Positions 34,402 through 44,517 of a stretch of 64,000 nucleotides of DNA are shown in pieces (position 1 is the first letter of the stretch; every line of letters starts with the position of its first letter). The position numbers and the translations under genes were made by a program. The notes below the pieces were generated by a model. It did no database searches. It was not told the DNA's origin and saw only the letters and a program-made list of their open reading frames with translations. The stretch comes from Mycobacterium marseillense (GTDB taxonomy: Bacteria > Actinomycetota > Actinomycetes > Mycobacteriales > Mycobacteriaceae): assembly GCF_010731675.1 (NCBI RefSeq), contig NZ_AP022584.1, forward strand, positions 5,084,001 to 5,148,000, written 5' to 3'.

Positions 34402-34545
34402 TCGCGAGTTGTGTGTACTCTGCGCCGTCGCATGCTGTCAATACAACAGCAAAGTGCGCGAGGAGCTCCGGAATTCGCGCAAATGATGATTGACGGCGGC
34501 CGCCGGGACGGGTACACCAAGTGATCAGATGACCGGAGGAAGCCC

Positions 34546-36006
34546 ATGGCCGATTCGCCTGCTCTTGTTCAGTCCTATCAGCTCTACATCGATGGCAACT
34601 GGGTCGACCCGCAAGACGGCCGGTACGACGACATTTCTCCGTCCACCGAGGAAGCGATCGCCGCCGCGCCCGACGCCAGCGTCGCCCAGGTCGGCGACGC
34701 GATCGCCGCCGCGCGCCGCGCTTTCGACAGCGGACCCTGGCGCACCATGAGCGCCGAAGAGCGCGCCGGATGTCTCAACCAACTGGGCGACGCGCTGAGT
34801 AAACACGCCGATGACTTCTTCGCACTGTCCCAAGTGGAGTGGGGCTGCATTGCCAACGAACGCCTCATGCAGATCGACGGCGCCGGGTTCATGTCCCTGC
34901 ACGCCGCCCAGCTGGCCACCCAGCTGACCGACCAAGAGGTCAGCGGGATGGGCGCCGGGACCACGTTGCTGCGTCATGAGCCGCTGGGTGTCGTGTCGGT
35001 GCTGACGCCGTGGAACTTCCCGCACTGTCTCAACGTGATGAAGCTGAATCATGCTCTGGCCGCGGGCAATACCGTCGTGCTCAAGCCCTCGCCACTGACC
35101 CCGCTGGCCGGGCTGGCGCTCGCGCGAATCATTCACGAGCACACCGACATCCCGGCGGGCGTGGTCAATGTCGTCACCCCGTCCGGCGTCGAGGCGGCCA
35201 AGCTGCTGACCACCGATCCGCGGATCGACATGGTGAGCTTCACCGGCAGCTCGGTGGTCGGCAGGCAGGTTATGTCCGCCGCGGGCGACACGATGAAGCG
35301 GATCCTGCTCGAGCTCGGCGGCAAGTCCGCGAGCATCATCCTCGACGACGCCGAGGTCACCGACGAAATGCTGCAGCAGATGCTCTTCGACTGTTGTTCG
35401 CTGCACGCCGGACAAGCGTGCATCCTGCACAGCCGTCTGCTGCTTCCCGACTCGCTGCACGACGACGTCGTCGATCGGCTCGCCGCGCTGGCCCGTGAGG
35501 TCAAGGTGGGCGATCCCACCGATCCCGACGTGCAGATGGGCCCGCTCATCAGCGCGGCGCAGCGGGACCGGGTCGCTGCGCACGTCGCCGGTGCGCTCGC
35601 CGACGGGGCGAAGCTGGTGACCGGCGGTAGCCGTCCGGCCAGCCTGGACGTCGGCTTCTACTTCGAGCCCACGATTCTGACCGGCGTGGAGCCGAATTCG
35701 ACCATCGCGCAAGAGGAAGTGTTCGGCCCGGTGTTGACGGTGCTGCGCTACCGCGACGACGACGACGCCGTCGCCATCGCGAACAATTCGCAATACGGGC
35801 TCTCCGGGGCCGTTTGGGGCGGCGACGTCGACCGTGCCGTCGGCGTCGCACGTCGCATCCGTACCGGACAGATCGCGGTCAACGGCTGCGGTCCGGGCGG
35901 CGCACCGTTCGGCGGCTTCAAACTCAGTGGTCTGGGCCGCGAGGGCGGGGGCATCGGCGGGCTACACCAGTACATGGAGCCGATGGCCATCGGGGTTCCC
36001 GCGTGA
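34546..36006 (+). CDS. NAD(P)-dependent aldehyde dehydrogenase
   Basis: The 486-aa cytosolic aldehyde dehydrogenase has all catalytic signatures: VLTPWNFPHCLN with the oxyanion Asn, KPSPLTPL, FTGSSVVGRQV (nucleotide binding), LELGGKSASIIL with the base Glu, HAGQACILHSR with the nucleophilic Cys, and EEVFGPVLTVLRY. Start ATG 34546 has GGAGGA 7 nt upstream. It is divergent from the MaoC-DUF35-Ltp2 operon, with the palindrome between them, so it is likely coregulated and may oxidise an aldehyde or ketone product of side-chain cleavage. That coupling and the substrate are inference. Confidence 0.9.
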   Translation: MADSPALVQSYQLYIDGNWVDPQDGRYDDISPSTEEAIAAAPDASVAQVGDAIAAARRAFDSGPWRTMSAEERAGCLNQLGDALSKHADDFFALSQVEWGCIANERLMQIDGAGFMSLHAAQLATQLTDQEVSGMGAGTTLLRHEPLGVVSVLTPWNFPHCLNVMKLNHALAAGNTVVLKPSPLTPLAGLALARIIHEHTDIPAGVVNVVTPSGVEAAKLLTTDPRIDMVSFTGSSVVGRQVMSAAGDTMKRILLELGGKSASIILDDAEVTDEMLQQMLFDCCSLHAGQACILHSRLLLPDSLHDDVVDRLAALAREVKVGDPTDPDVQMGPLISAAQRDRVAAHVAGALADGAKLVTGGSRPASLDVGFYFEPTILTGVEPNSTIAQEEVFGPVLTVLRYRDDDDAVAIANNSQYGLSGAVWGGDVDRAVGVARRIRTGQIAVNGCGPGGAPFGGFKLSGLGREGGGIGGLHQYMEPMAIGVPA

Positions 36007-36246
36007 CGCGACCCCGCATCGGCGGATCCAATTATGGACCGGCACAAGCATTTTAGCTCCGTTCTCCACACATCTGGTCCTCCGTCGTCGCGGTGCGTGC
36101 CGGGTGCGTCGCCGTGCTGGTAGGCGGCAACATCTCGCTGACCGCACACGACGCCGGCGCACGTGGACGCTTCTCCTTCGCATGCCCGTCGGGCACCGCC
36201 CCGGTGCGCCTTTGGTAAACCGTGCGTCGCGTGCCAAGCTGCTGAC

Positions 36247-37155
36247 ATGGCCATCGAGATCGCCCGCCCAAAACTCGAAGGAAACGTCGCCGTCGGTGAA
36301 GACCGCCAGATCGGCTTCGCCGAATTCGGTGACCCGCAGGGCCGCGCGGTGTTCTGGCTGCACGGCACCCCCGGCGCGCGCCGCCAGATCCCCACGGAAG
36401 CCCGCCTGTACGCCGAGAACCACAGGATCCGGCTGATCGGGCTGGACCGCCCGGGGATCGGCTCGTCGACGCCCCATCGGTACGAGAACATCCGGGCGTT
36501 CGCCGAGGACCTGCGGACCATCGCGGACACGCTCGGCATCGACGATATGGCGGTCATCGGCCTGTCCGGCGGCGGTCCGTACGCGCTCGCGTCGGCCGCG
36601 GTGCTGTCCGACCGGGTCGTGGCGGCCGGCATCCTCGGCGGCGTCGCGCCCTTCCTCGGCGACGAGGGGATCACCAGCGGCCTGATGAATTTGGGCAAGC
36701 GGGTGGCGCCGCTGCTGCGCCTCGGCGGTGACCCGCTGCGGATCGGTGCGAGCCTGGTGGTCCGCGCGATCCGCCCGGTCGCGAATCCCGCGCTGTATTT
36801 GTATGCCGCGATATCGCCCGAGGGCGACCGCCGCCTGCTGACCCGCCCCGAGTTCGGGGCCATGTTCCTCGACGACCTGCTCAACGGCAGCCGCAAGCAG
36901 CTGGCGGCCCCGTTCAACGACATCATCCTGTTCACCCGGGACTGGGGATTCCGGCTCGACGAGGTCAAGGTCCCGGTGCGCTGGTGGCATGGCGACAGCG
37001 ACCACATCGTGCCGTTCGCCCATGGCGAGCACGTCGTGGCCAGGCTGCCCGACTGCGAGCTGATCGTGCTCCCGGGCGAAAGCCACCTCGGCGGGCTGGG
37101 GCGCGGCGAGGAGATCCTGTCCACCCTGATGAAGATCTGGGACGAGCGGAGCTGA
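36247..37155 (+). CDS. Alpha/beta hydrolase (Rv1191-like)
   Basis: The 302-aa alpha/beta hydrolase has an oxyanion-side HGTPGARRQ, the DRPGIGSSTP segment, the nucleophile elbow GLSGGGPYA (Ser near residue 105), Asp in HGDSDHIVP and the final catalytic His in GESHLGG. The position before fadD36 matches Rv1191 in M. tuberculosis, whose substrate I do not know. The start ATG 36247 (MAIEIARPKLEG) is chosen for homology; the frame is open further upstream to 36163. It lies about 240 nt after the aldehyde dehydrogenase, and that gap holds no recognisable feature. Confidence 0.88.
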   Translation: MAIEIARPKLEGNVAVGEDRQIGFAEFGDPQGRAVFWLHGTPGARRQIPTEARLYAENHRIRLIGLDRPGIGSSTPHRYENIRAFAEDLRTIADTLGIDDMAVIGLSGGGPYALASAAVLSDRVVAAGILGGVAPFLGDEGITSGLMNLGKRVAPLLRLGGDPLRIGASLVVRAIRPVANPALYLYAAISPEGDRRLLTRPEFGAMFLDDLLNGSRKQLAAPFNDIILFTRDWGFRLDEVKVPVRWWHGDSDHIVPFAHGEHVVARLPDCELIVLPGESHLGGLGRGEEILSTLMKIWDERS

Positions 37156-37172
37156 CCTCATTGGGCGCCGGG

Positions 37173-37185
37173 TAGCCTGCTGGCG
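37173..37185 (+). promoter_or_regulatory. Leaderless promoter -10 of fadD36
   Basis: TAGCCT (37173-37178), 6 nt, then GTG 37185. It begins 18 nt after the hydrolase stop, so fadD36 probably has its own promoter. This also fixes the GTG start. Confidence 0.5.
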
Positions 37186-38609
37186 TGCTGCTGGCGTCCC
37201 TTGATCCCTCGGCCCTGACCGCCACCGATGTCGCCGACGCGGTGCGCATCGACGGCACCGTGCTTAGCCGCAGCGACCTGGTTGGTGCCGCGACGTCGGT
37301 GGCCGAGCGGGTGGGCGGCGCGGGCCGCGTCGCGATCCTGGCGGCCCCGACCGCCGCGACCGTGCTGGCCGTCACCGGGTGCCTGATCGCCGGGGTGCCC
37401 TTCGTCCCAGTGCCCGCCGACGTCGGCGCCGCCGAGCGCCGGCACATGCTCACCGACTCCGGAGCGCAAGCCTGGCTTGGGGCAGCGCCCCCAAAAGACT
37501 CGGCGCCCGAAGGGCTGCCGCACATTCCCGTGCGGCTGCACGCCCGCTCCTGGCACCGCTATCCCGAGCCCGCGCCCGACGCCACCGCGATGATCATCTA
37601 CACCTCGGGCACCACCGGGCTGCCCAAGGGGGTGGTGCTGAGCCGGCGCGCGATCGCCGCCGATCTGGACGCGCTGGCCGAAGCCTGGCAATGGACGGCC
37701 GACGACGTCCTGGTGCACGGCCTGCCGCTCTTTCACGTGCACGGCCTGGTGCTGGGCCTGCTCGGCTCGCTGCGGGTCGGGAATCGCTTCATCCACACCG
37801 GGAAACCGACGCCGCAGGGCTATGCGCAGGCCCGCACCGACTTCGACGGCACGCTGTTTTTCGGCGTGCCCACCGTATGGTCGCGGGTCGGGGCCGACGA
37901 GGCGGCCGCCACGGCGCTGGGCCCGGCGCGACTGCTGGTCTCCGGAAGCGCACCGCTGCCGGTTCCGGTGTTCGACCGGTTGGCCGCCCTCACCGGACAC
38001 CAGCCCGTCGAACGCTACGGCGCCTCGGAATCGCTGATCACCATTTCGACGCGGGCCGACGGCGAGCGGCGCCCGGGCTGGGTGGGCCTTCCGCTCACCG
38101 GCGTGCAGACCCGGGTGCTCGACGACGACGGCGGCGCGGTGCCGCACGACGGGGAGAGCGTCGGAAAGCTCCACGTCCGCGGTCCGATGATGTTCGACGG
38201 CTACCTGAACCGGCCGGACGCCACCGCCGAGGCGTTCGACACCGACGGCTGGTACCGCACCGGTGACGTCGCGGTCATCGACGGTGGGGGGATGCACCGC
38301 ATCGTGGGACGCGAGTCGGTCGACCTGATCAAGTCCGGCGGCTACCGCATCGGCGCGGGGGAGATCGAAACGGTGCTGCTGGGGCATCCAGGCGTCGAGG
38401 AGGCCGCGGTGGTGGGGATGCCCGATGCGGACCTGGGTCAGCGCATCGTCGCCTACATCGTAGGATCCGCCAGCGGCGACGAACTGATCAACTATGTCGC
38501 GCAACAACTTTCGGTGCACAAGCGGCCGCGCGAGGTCCGCGTCGTCGACGCGCTGCCCCGCAACGCCATGGGCAAGGTCCTCAAAAAAGAGTTGCTGTCC
38601 GACGGCTGA
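37185..38609 (+). CDS. fadD36: Acyl-CoA synthetase FadD36
   Basis: This ANL-superfamily ligase activates a carboxylic acid as CoA thioester via an acyl-adenylate. The 474-aa protein matches Rv1193 in place and size. Motifs are the P-loop-like YTSGTTGLPKGVVLS, the substrate-side LPLFHVHGLVLG, ERYGASESL, WYRTGDVAV, GRESVDLIKSGGYRIGAGEIE and the C-terminal LPRNAMGKVLKKEL with the catalytic lysine. It lacks the FAAL-specific insertion, so CoA ligation is expected. Rv1192 is absent, so it directly follows the hydrolase. A hairpin-forming repeat overlaps its stop codon. Confidence 0.9.
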   Translation: MLLASLDPSALTATDVADAVRIDGTVLSRSDLVGAATSVAERVGGAGRVAILAAPTAATVLAVTGCLIAGVPFVPVPADVGAAERRHMLTDSGAQAWLGAAPPKDSAPEGLPHIPVRLHARSWHRYPEPAPDATAMIIYTSGTTGLPKGVVLSRRAIAADLDALAEAWQWTADDVLVHGLPLFHVHGLVLGLLGSLRVGNRFIHTGKPTPQGYAQARTDFDGTLFFGVPTVWSRVGADEAAATALGPARLLVSGSAPLPVPVFDRLAALTGHQPVERYGASESLITISTRADGERRPGWVGLPLTGVQTRVLDDDGGAVPHDGESVGKLHVRGPMMFDGYLNRPDATAEAFDTDGWYRTGDVAVIDGGGMHRIVGRESVDLIKSGGYRIGAGEIETVLLGHPGVEEAAVVGMPDADLGQRIVAYIVGSASGDELINYVAQQLSVHKRPREVRVVDALPRNAMGKVLKKELLSDG

Positions 38610-38664
38610 GCGTGCACAGATGTACGCGCCGCGCGGGCGTGTCGTCGTACAAACACGCACGCTC
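38608..38664. repeat. Hairpin-forming intergenic inverted repeat, GAGCGTGC arms
   Basis: GAGCGTGC (38608-38615) and GCACGCTC (38657-38664) are perfect 8-bp arms; an inner pair TGTACG / CGTACA adds to the stem. It overlaps the fadD36 TGA and sits before the transporter gene. It resembles the GAGTGTGC repeats at 30.9 kb and 49.2 kb and may end fadD36 transcription. Confidence 0.55.
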
Positions 38665-38750
38665 GCGAACGGTCGGTCGGCAACGCGCAGGAATTTGCCA
38701 GGCTATCTCGCAAGCGCGACCGCAAACCTTCACCTACCGTCGGACGAGTG

Positions 38751-40076
38751 ATGGCACGGAACGTACCGCCCGCCGGCGCCGCCGCGACCGTCGTAACCGG
38801 ACCCACGCCCATGCGGCGGATCGCGGTCGCCTGCCTTGTGGGCTCGGCGATCGAGTTCTACGACTTCATGATCTACGGGACCGCGGCGGCACTGGTGTTC
38901 CCGGTGGTGTTCTTCCCGCACCTCAGCCCAGCCAGCGCCACCATCGCCTCGATGGGGACGTTCGCGACGGCTTTCGCGTCCCGGCCCATCGGCGCGGCCG
39001 TGTTCGGATACTTCGGGGATCGGCTGGGGCGCAAGAAGACCCTGGTCGCCACGCTGCTGATCATGGGCCTGTCGACGGTGTGCGTGGGCCTGGTCCCGAG
39101 CTCGGGGGTGATCGGCGCGGCGGCCCCGCTGATCTTGGTTGCGCTTCGGCTGTTGCAAGGGTTCGCCGTCGGCGGCGAATGGGCGGGATCGGCGTTGCTG
39201 AGCGCCGAATACGCGCCGGCCGACCAGCGCGGCCGGTACGGCGTGTTCACCCTGATAGGCGGTGGCACCGCGGCCGTGCTGAGCAGCGCAACCTTTCTCG
39301 GGGTGAACCTCACCATCGGCGAGGGCAGTCCGGCGTTTCTGCAGTGGGGATGGCGGGTGCCGTTCCTGCTCAGCGGGGCGTTGGTCGCGCTCGCGTTGTA
39401 TGTGCGCCTGAACATCGAGGAGACCCCGGTGTTCGCGGAGGAGAAGGCGCGCGAGTTGATACCCAAAACCCCGCTCGCGGAGCTGCTGCGGCTGCAACGC
39501 CGTGAGATCGCGTTGGCCGCGGGCAGCATCCTCGGCGCGTTGGGGTTCATCTACATGGCCCACACCTACCTGGCGATGTATGCGCACTCCCACCTGGGGT
39601 ATTCGCGCAACTTCATCTGGTTCGTCGGCGCGCTGGGCGGGTTCGCGAGTATGGGGTTCATGGCGGTGTCGGCCATTCTGTGCGACCGGATCGGGCGCCG
39701 CCGCATGATGCTGGTGGGTTGGAGCTGCTGTTTGCTGTGGTCGTTCCTGGTGATGCCGCTGCTGAACACCGGCAGGCCCGTGGGGTACGCGGTGGGGATC
39801 GTCGGCATGTGCACCGCGGCGGCGATCGGCTCCGGCCCGACGGCCGCGTTCATCCCCGAGCTGTTCGCCACCCGCTACCGCTACAGCGGGACGGCGCTGG
39901 CGCAAAACCTCGCCGGCATCGTCGGTAGCGCCTCGCCGCCGCTGATCGCCGGGACCCTGCAGGCGACGTACGGCAGCTGGGCGATCGGGTTCATGCTGGC
40001 CGCCCTCACGTCGGTCAGCCTAGTGTGCACCTATCTGCTGCCCGAAACCAACGGCACGGCCCTCGGGGTCGGTTAG
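38751..40076 (+). CDS. MFS transporter, metabolite:H+ symporter (MHS) family
   Basis: The 441-aa membrane protein has twelve hydrophobic segments and the MHS-type motifs [18 protein letters not shown] near the start, [18 protein letters not shown] (loop 2-3) and [20 protein letters not shown]. Its match in M. tuberculosis is Rv1200, a putative integral membrane transporter, substrate unknown; relatives carry organic acids, betaines or shikimate. Start ATG 38751 follows directly after a GTG at 38748; either may be used. It converges on dapD, and its TAG stop shares two bases with the dapD stop on the other strand. PE13/PPE18/esxK/esxL of this part of M. tuberculosis are missing before it. Confidence 0.9.
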   Translation: MARNVPPAGAAATVVTGPTPMRRIAVACLVGSAIEFYDFMIYGTAAALVFPVVFFPHLSPASATIASMGTFATAFASRPIGAAVFGYFGDRLGRKKTLVATLLIMGLSTVCVGLVPSSGVIGAAAPLILVALRLLQGFAVGGEWAGSALLSAEYAPADQRGRYGVFTLIGGGTAAVLSSATFLGVNLTIGEGSPAFLQWGWRVPFLLSGALVALALYVRLNIEETPVFAEEKARELIPKTPLAELLRLQRREIALAAGSILGALGFIYMAHTYLAMYAHSHLGYSRNFIWFVGALGGFASMGFMAVSAILCDRIGRRRMMLVGWSCCLLWSFLVMPLLNTGRPVGYAVGIVGMCTAAAIGSGPTAAFIPELFATRYRYSGTALAQNLAGIVGSASPPLIAGTLQATYGSWAIGFMLAALTSVSLVCTYLLPETNGTALGVG

Positions 40077-41026
40077 TTGGCGTGCAGGTCCTCATTGAGG
40101 GCGATGCCCTGGCCGCCGCGGGCCACCACCTCGACGGCCCCGCTCAGCGAATTGCGCCGGAACAACAGGTTGTTGCCGCCGGAGAACTCACGGGCCTTCA
40201 TCTCTTTGCCCTCGGGCGTGATGACCTTGGTGCCCGCCGTGACATAGAGGCCGGCTTCCACGACACAGTCGTCGCCCAGTGAGATGCCCAGGCCGGCGTT
40301 GGCGCCGAGCAGGCACCGCTTGCCGATCGAAATGACCTCGGTGCCACCGCCGGACAGCGTGCCCATGATCGAGGCTCCACCGCCGACATCGGAGCCGTCG
40401 CCGACCACCACGCCCGCCGAGATGCGGCCCTCCACCATCGAGGCTCCCAGCGTGCCGGCGTTGTAGTTGACGAAGCCTTCGTGCATCACCGTCGTCCCCG
40501 GGGCCAGGTGGGCGCCGAGCCGCACCCGGTCGGCGTCGGCGATGCGCACCCCGGTCGGCAACACGTAGTCGACCATTCGGGGGAACTTGTCGACGCCATA
40601 GACCGTCACCGGTCCGTGGCGGCGCAGCCGGGCCCGTACGGCCTCGAAACCCTCGACGGCGCAGGGCCCGCGGTTAGTCCAGACCACATTGGTCAATACC
40701 CCGAACAAGCCGCCGGCGTTCAGCCCGTGCGGCGCCACCAACCGATGCGACAGCAGATGCAGCCGCAGGTAGGCGTCGTAGGCGTCGGCGGCCACGTCGT
40801 CCAGCGAACCGATGACCGTGCGCACGGCGACGGTTTCGGTGCCGCGGTCGTCGTCCCGGCCGATCAGGGCGGTCAGTTCCGGGGGGACGTCGGACAGCGC
40901 CAGTCGTGACGTGGCGCCCGTGCCCGACTCGGTCAGTTCCGGTGCGGGAAACCACGTGTCGAGGATCGATCCGTCGGCGGCCAACGTTGCCAGGCCTATC
41001 CCTTCGGCACCTGCTGCTCTTGTCAC
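40073..41026 (-). CDS. dapD: Tetrahydrodipicolinate N-succinyltransferase DapD
   Basis: DapD transfers succinyl from succinyl-CoA to tetrahydrodipicolinate in meso-DAP/lysine synthesis. The 317-aa length equals that of M. tuberculosis Rv1201c. The C-terminal half is a left-handed beta-helix with hexapeptide-like repeats ([46 protein letters not shown]), and the catalytic region [15 protein letters not shown] is present. The start is GTG 41026, decided by homology and by the leaderless -10 TAACCT-N7-GTG. The stop overlaps that of the convergent transporter. The partner enzymes dapC and dapE are also in the window. Confidence 0.95.
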   Translation of the reverse strand: MTRAAGAEGIGLATLAADGSILDTWFPAPELTESGTGATSRLALSDVPPELTALIGRDDDRGTETVAVRTVIGSLDDVAADAYDAYLRLHLLSHRLVAPHGLNAGGLFGVLTNVVWTNRGPCAVEGFEAVRARLRRHGPVTVYGVDKFPRMVDYVLPTGVRIADADRVRLGAHLAPGTTVMHEGFVNYNAGTLGASMVEGRISAGVVVGDGSDVGGGASIMGTLSGGGTEVISIGKRCLLGANAGLGISLGDDCVVEAGLYVTAGTKVITPEGKEMKAREFSGGNNLLFRRNSLSGAVEVVARGGQGIALNEDLHAN

Positions 41027-41039
41027 GGCGGTCAGGTTA
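41027..41039 (-). promoter_or_regulatory. Leaderless promoter -10 of dapD
   Basis: On the minus strand TAACCT (41039-41034) is followed by 7 nt and the GTG at 41026, supporting both the start codon and leaderless translation. Confidence 0.55.
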
Positions 41040-41370
41040 CTTGCCGGCCCGCCCCGCCGGTCCTTCGCCCCGACAGGGCAAAGCCAGAAACGCCGCGAGC
41101 AGCTGCGCAATCTCCGGCGTGCACCGGCACGTCGGGCCGTATTCGCGGCGGCGTATGAAAAGCTGGCCCGCGCAACGCGATTCGGAGGCCTGGTTGCGCA
41201 GCCGCTGCATTGTGCGTTTCTAGGTCCCCCGTCTTGCCAGGTCAACCGCGTGAAATTCGCCGTTTCGGGGTACCTCGCTCCCGGGGATCGGCTGGTCACG
41301 TCCTGGGCCTGGCGGAGAGCCACCGGCGCGGGTCCGCAAGGGGCCGGCTCGTTGAGAGAAGGAGAAAACC
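41027..41370. other. 344-nt divergent intergenic region, dapD / PE
   Basis: Apart from the dapD -10 at its left end and the PE ribosome binding site GAAGGAG at its right end, I see no gene, repeat or clear promoter. In M. tuberculosis Rv1201c and Rv1202 are adjacent, so the PE/PPE pair here interrupts that neighbourhood. Confidence 0.5.
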
Positions 41371-42192
41371 ATGTCCTTTGTCACCACTCGGCCGGAGGCG
41401 CTCCTGGCCACGGCGAGCATGCTCGAAGCGCTCGGCTCCTCGATGGACGCCCAAAACGCAGCCGCCGCGGCGCCCACCACGAGCATCGCCCCCGCGGCCG
41501 CCGACGAGGTGTCGGCGCTGCAGGCCGCGACGTTCTCCGCCTACGGCGCCTGGTACCAGCAGGTCAGCGCCCAGGCGAAGGCGATCCACCAGACGATGGT
41601 GCAGAACCTCGACACCAGCGCCGGATCCTATGGCGAGACCGAGACCGCGAACCGCGCGACGACCAGCGCCTCGGCATTGCAGGCAATCACGCCGAACGCC
41701 GTCACGGACCCGGTCACCGACCCGCCCCCGGGGAGCACCGCCCTGGGGACCGAGATCGGGTGGGGTCAGAACGTCGGCGCCGCCGCGTCGGACTTCATCA
41801 CCCTGGGCGAGGGGCAATTCGCCCCCGTCGCCGGCGCCGCGGGAATCCCCAATTTCAATCCGGGACTCGCGTCAGCGACGTCGAGCGCACCCGCACCGGC
41901 CGCCCCGGCGGCCGTGGGTGCGGCGCCGATGCTGGCGAGCATGGGGCGCGGGCCCTCGATCGGCGCGTTGTCGGTGCCGCCCAGTTGGGCCGCCGGCGGT
42001 GTCCCGTCCGTGAGCCCCGCCCCGGGGCAGCTGGTCGGCGCGGGCTTCACCAGCGCCGCGCCCCACGCCGCGCCGGTGACCACCGTGCCGGGCGGCCTGC
42101 CGTCGATGGCCACCTCCGGACGCAGCGGCTACGGCCTCGGCGCCCCGCGCTACGGGGTCAAGCCGACCGTCATGCCCAAGCCGGCGATCTAG
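41371..42192 (+). CDS. PE family protein with PPE-SVP-like C-terminal region
   Basis: The 273-aa protein starts [19 protein letters not shown], the classic PE domain with Pro-Glu at residues 8-9 and the export-signal-like YxxxD/E feature in [15 protein letters not shown] to ETETANRA. Residues about 100-273 form an Ala/Pro-rich part with GALSVPPSW, the motif normally found in PPE-SVP proteins, and a tail [20 protein letters not shown] shared almost exactly with the PPE gene 37 nt downstream. The pair is probably exported as a PE/PPE heterodimer by an ESX system. RBS GAAGGAG precedes ATG 41371. Confidence 0.9.
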   Translation: MSFVTTRPEALLATASMLEALGSSMDAQNAAAAAPTTSIAPAAADEVSALQAATFSAYGAWYQQVSAQAKAIHQTMVQNLDTSAGSYGETETANRATTSASALQAITPNAVTDPVTDPPPGSTALGTEIGWGQNVGAAASDFITLGEGQFAPVAGAAGIPNFNPGLASATSSAPAPAAPAAVGAAPMLASMGRGPSIGALSVPPSWAAGGVPSVSPAPGQLVGAGFTSAAPHAAPVTTVPGGLPSMATSGRSGYGLGAPRYGVKPTVMPKPAI

Positions 42193-42229
42193 CACCTACC
42201 GAACCACAGCAGAGAACAGGAGCGACGCA

Positions 42230-43387
42230 ATGTCTTTCGACTTTGGAGCACTTCCCCCCGAGGTCAATTCCCTCCGCATGTACACCGGGGCGGGGGCCGC
42301 GCCGATGATGGCCGCCGCGGCGGCGTTCAGCAGCCTCGCCGACGAATTGAGTACGACCGCCTCGGCCAGCCAGTCGGCGATCTCGAACCTGACCGGCGAG
42401 GAGTGGATCGGCCCCTCCTCGTCCGCGATGGCCACCGCCGTCGAGCCATACCTGACCTGGATGCACACCACCGCCGCGCAGCTGCAGCAGGCCGCCTCCC
42501 AGGCCATGGTGTCGGCGGCCGCCTATGAGGCCGCCTTTGCGATGACGGTGCCGCCGCCGCTGATCGCGGCCAACCGGGCTCAGCTCGCGGCCCTGACCGC
42601 GACGAATGTCCTGGGCCAGAACACCGCCGCCATCGCGGCCACCGAGGCGCAGTACAGCGAGATGTGGGCCCAGGACGCCGCCGCCATGTATGGCTACGCC
42701 GCCGCGTCCGCGGCCGCCGGCAAGCTGAGCCCGTTGACCTCGCCGGCGCCGACGAACAACCCGGGCGGGCTCGGCGCGCAAGCCGCGGCCGTCTCCCAGG
42801 CCACGGCCTCCGGCGCGCAGACGAGCGGCCTCAACCAGGTCGTGTCCAGAACGCCGGATGCGGTCCGGCTTTTGGCGGCGCCTCTGGACCCGCCGTCCGG
42901 CCTGAGCGGATTGGACAGCTTCCTGGGCAACCCGGTGGTGAACAGCGTCGGCAACGCCGGCTTCGACGCCGTGTCCTGGAACGTCTTCAACACCATCGTG
43001 TCCAACATCCTGTACAACCACACTCTGGACGCGGCGGCTTCCGCCGGTTTCGCCGGCGATGTGGGCGGCGCGGTCGGAGGCGGCGCCTTGGTGGGCGCGG
43101 TGGCTCCGGCGAGCACCGCGAGCGTCGGCGCCGCGCCGGTGCTGGCGAGCATGGGCTCGGCCGCCCCGGTCGGCGGCTTGTCGACACCGGTCGCCTGGTC
43201 CGCGGCCACCCCCGCGCCCGCTGCCGCGACGGCCGCGGGCTCGGGGTGGACCGCGCCGGTCGAAGAGCCGCGCACGACGTGGGCGACGGGCATGCCGGCG
43301 GTCGCCTCGGCCGGGCGCGGCGGCTACGGCATGGGCCCGCGTTACGGGGTCAAGCCGACGGTGATGCCCACGCGGTTGCTCGTGTAA
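42230..43387 (+). CDS. PPE family protein, SVP subfamily, paired with PE
   Basis: The 385-aa PPE protein begins [20 protein letters not shown]. The PPE domain contains TGEEWIGPS (WxG turn) and [18 protein letters not shown]. In the C-terminal part the SVP motif is degenerate (GGLSTPVAW), and the tail [16 protein letters not shown] closely copies that of the adjacent PE protein. RBS AGGAG lies 9 nt before ATG 42230. Immediately downstream is a GC-rich hairpin and dapE. Translation and export together with the PE protein are expected from the family. Confidence 0.93.
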   Translation: MSFDFGALPPEVNSLRMYTGAGAAPMMAAAAAFSSLADELSTTASASQSAISNLTGEEWIGPSSSAMATAVEPYLTWMHTTAAQLQQAASQAMVSAAAYEAAFAMTVPPPLIAANRAQLAALTATNVLGQNTAAIAATEAQYSEMWAQDAAAMYGYAAASAAAGKLSPLTSPAPTNNPGGLGAQAAAVSQATASGAQTSGLNQVVSRTPDAVRLLAAPLDPPSGLSGLDSFLGNPVVNSVGNAGFDAVSWNVFNTIVSNILYNHTLDAAASAGFAGDVGGAVGGGALVGAVAPASTASVGAAPVLASMGSAAPVGGLSTPVAWSAATPAPAAATAAGSGWTAPVEEPRTTWATGMPAVASAGRGGYGMGPRYGVKPTVMPTRLLV

Positions 43388-43395
43388 CCGCTGCG

Positions 43396-43410
43396 GCCGG
43401 CTCCGCCGGC
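43396..43410 (+). terminator. GC-rich hairpin after the PPE gene
   Basis: GCCGGC (43396-43401), loop TCC, GCCGGC (43405-43410), 8 nt after the PPE stop. No U-tract follows, so termination is only a possibility. Confidence 0.35.
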
Positions 43411-43440
43411 GGCTCGCCATCACGGTGAACGGTGAACCAC

Positions 43441-43453
43441 TACCCTGAGACCG
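43441..43453 (+). promoter_or_regulatory. Leaderless promoter -10 of dapE
   Basis: TACCCT (43441-43446), 6 nt, then GTG 43453. It confirms the start that homology predicts over the GTG at 43432. Confidence 0.55.
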
Positions 43454-44517
43454 TGCTGGACTTACGCGGGGATCCGATCGCGCTGACCGCGGCGCTCGTC
43501 GACATTCCCAGCGAATCACGAGACGAAGCGCGCCTGGCCGACGAGGTCGAAGCCGCGCTGCGCGCCCAGACCTCCGGCTTCGAGATCGTCCGCAACGGCA
43601 ACGCCGTCTTGGCGCGAACCCGACACCAGCGGCCGTCGCGGGTGCTGCTGGCCGGCCACCTGGACACCGTGCCGGTGGCCGGAAACCTGCCCAGCCGTCG
43701 CGACGGCGGCGAGCTGCACGGCTGCGGCACCGCCGACATGAAATCCGGGGACGCCGTCTTCCTCCACCTCGCCGCCACCGTCGCCGAACCCGTGCACGAT
43801 CTGACGCTGGTGATGTACGACTGCGAGGAAATCGACGCGGCGGCAAACGGTTTGGGTCGCATCGAACGCGAACTGCCGGACTGGCTGTCCGCCGATGTGG
43901 CCATTCTGGGTGAGCCGACTGGCGGCTATATCGAAGCCGGTTGCCAGGGCACCCTGCGCGTCGTCGTCAGCGCCACCGGGACCCGCGCCCACTCGGCGCG
44001 ATCCTGGTTGGGGGACAACGCCATTCACAAGCTGGGGGCCGTGCTCGAGCGGCTGGCCGCCTACGAGGCGCGCAGCGTGGACATCGACGGCTGCACCTAC
44101 CGTGAGGGCTTGTCGGCCGTGCGCATCGACGGCGGGGTGGCGGGCAACGTCATTCCCGATGCGGCCGCGGTGACGGTCAACTTCCGCTTCGCCCCGGACC
44201 GCTCGGTGCCCGACGCGCTGCAACACGTGCACGACGTGCTCGCCGGGCTGGACGTGCAGATCGAACAGACCGACGCGGCGGCCGGCGCGATGCCGGGTCT
44301 GTCCCAACCCGCCGCCAAGGCCCTGGTCGAGGCGGCGGGCGGCAACGTGCGCGCCAAGTACGGCTGGACCGACGTCGCCCGGTTCGCCGCGCTGGGTATC
44401 CCGGCGGTCAACTTCGGCCCCGGCGATCCGAATTTGGCGCATCGGCGCGACGAACGCGTCACCGTCGCCAACATCACCGCCGCGGTGGACATGCTGCGCC
44501 GCTACCTGGGCGGCTAA
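43453..44517 (+). CDS. dapE: Succinyl-diaminopimelate desuccinylase DapE
   Basis: DapE is the dizinc hydrolase that releases succinate from N-succinyl-LL-DAP in lysine/peptidoglycan precursor synthesis. The 354-aa protein equals the M. tuberculosis Rv1202 length. M20-family features are AGHLDTVP (first metal His and Asp), [14 protein letters not shown] with the bridging Asp, YDCEEID with the catalytic Glu pair, LGEPTGG, and a final metal-binding segment near the C-terminus (LAHRRDERV). The dimerisation domain contains [22 protein letters not shown] 43453 is supported by a leaderless -10. Its TAA overlaps the TAG of the convergent ATPase gene. Confidence 0.95.
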   Translation: MLDLRGDPIALTAALVDIPSESRDEARLADEVEAALRAQTSGFEIVRNGNAVLARTRHQRPSRVLLAGHLDTVPVAGNLPSRRDGGELHGCGTADMKSGDAVFLHLAATVAEPVHDLTLVMYDCEEIDAAANGLGRIERELPDWLSADVAILGEPTGGYIEAGCQGTLRVVVSATGTRAHSARSWLGDNAIHKLGAVLERLAAYEARSVDIDGCTYREGLSAVRIDGGVAGNVIPDAAAVTVNFRFAPDRSVPDALQHVHDVLAGLDVQIEQTDAAAGAMPGLSQPAAKALVEAAGGNVRAKYGWTDVARFAALGIPAVNFGPGDPNLAHRRDERVTVANITAAVDMLRRYLGG

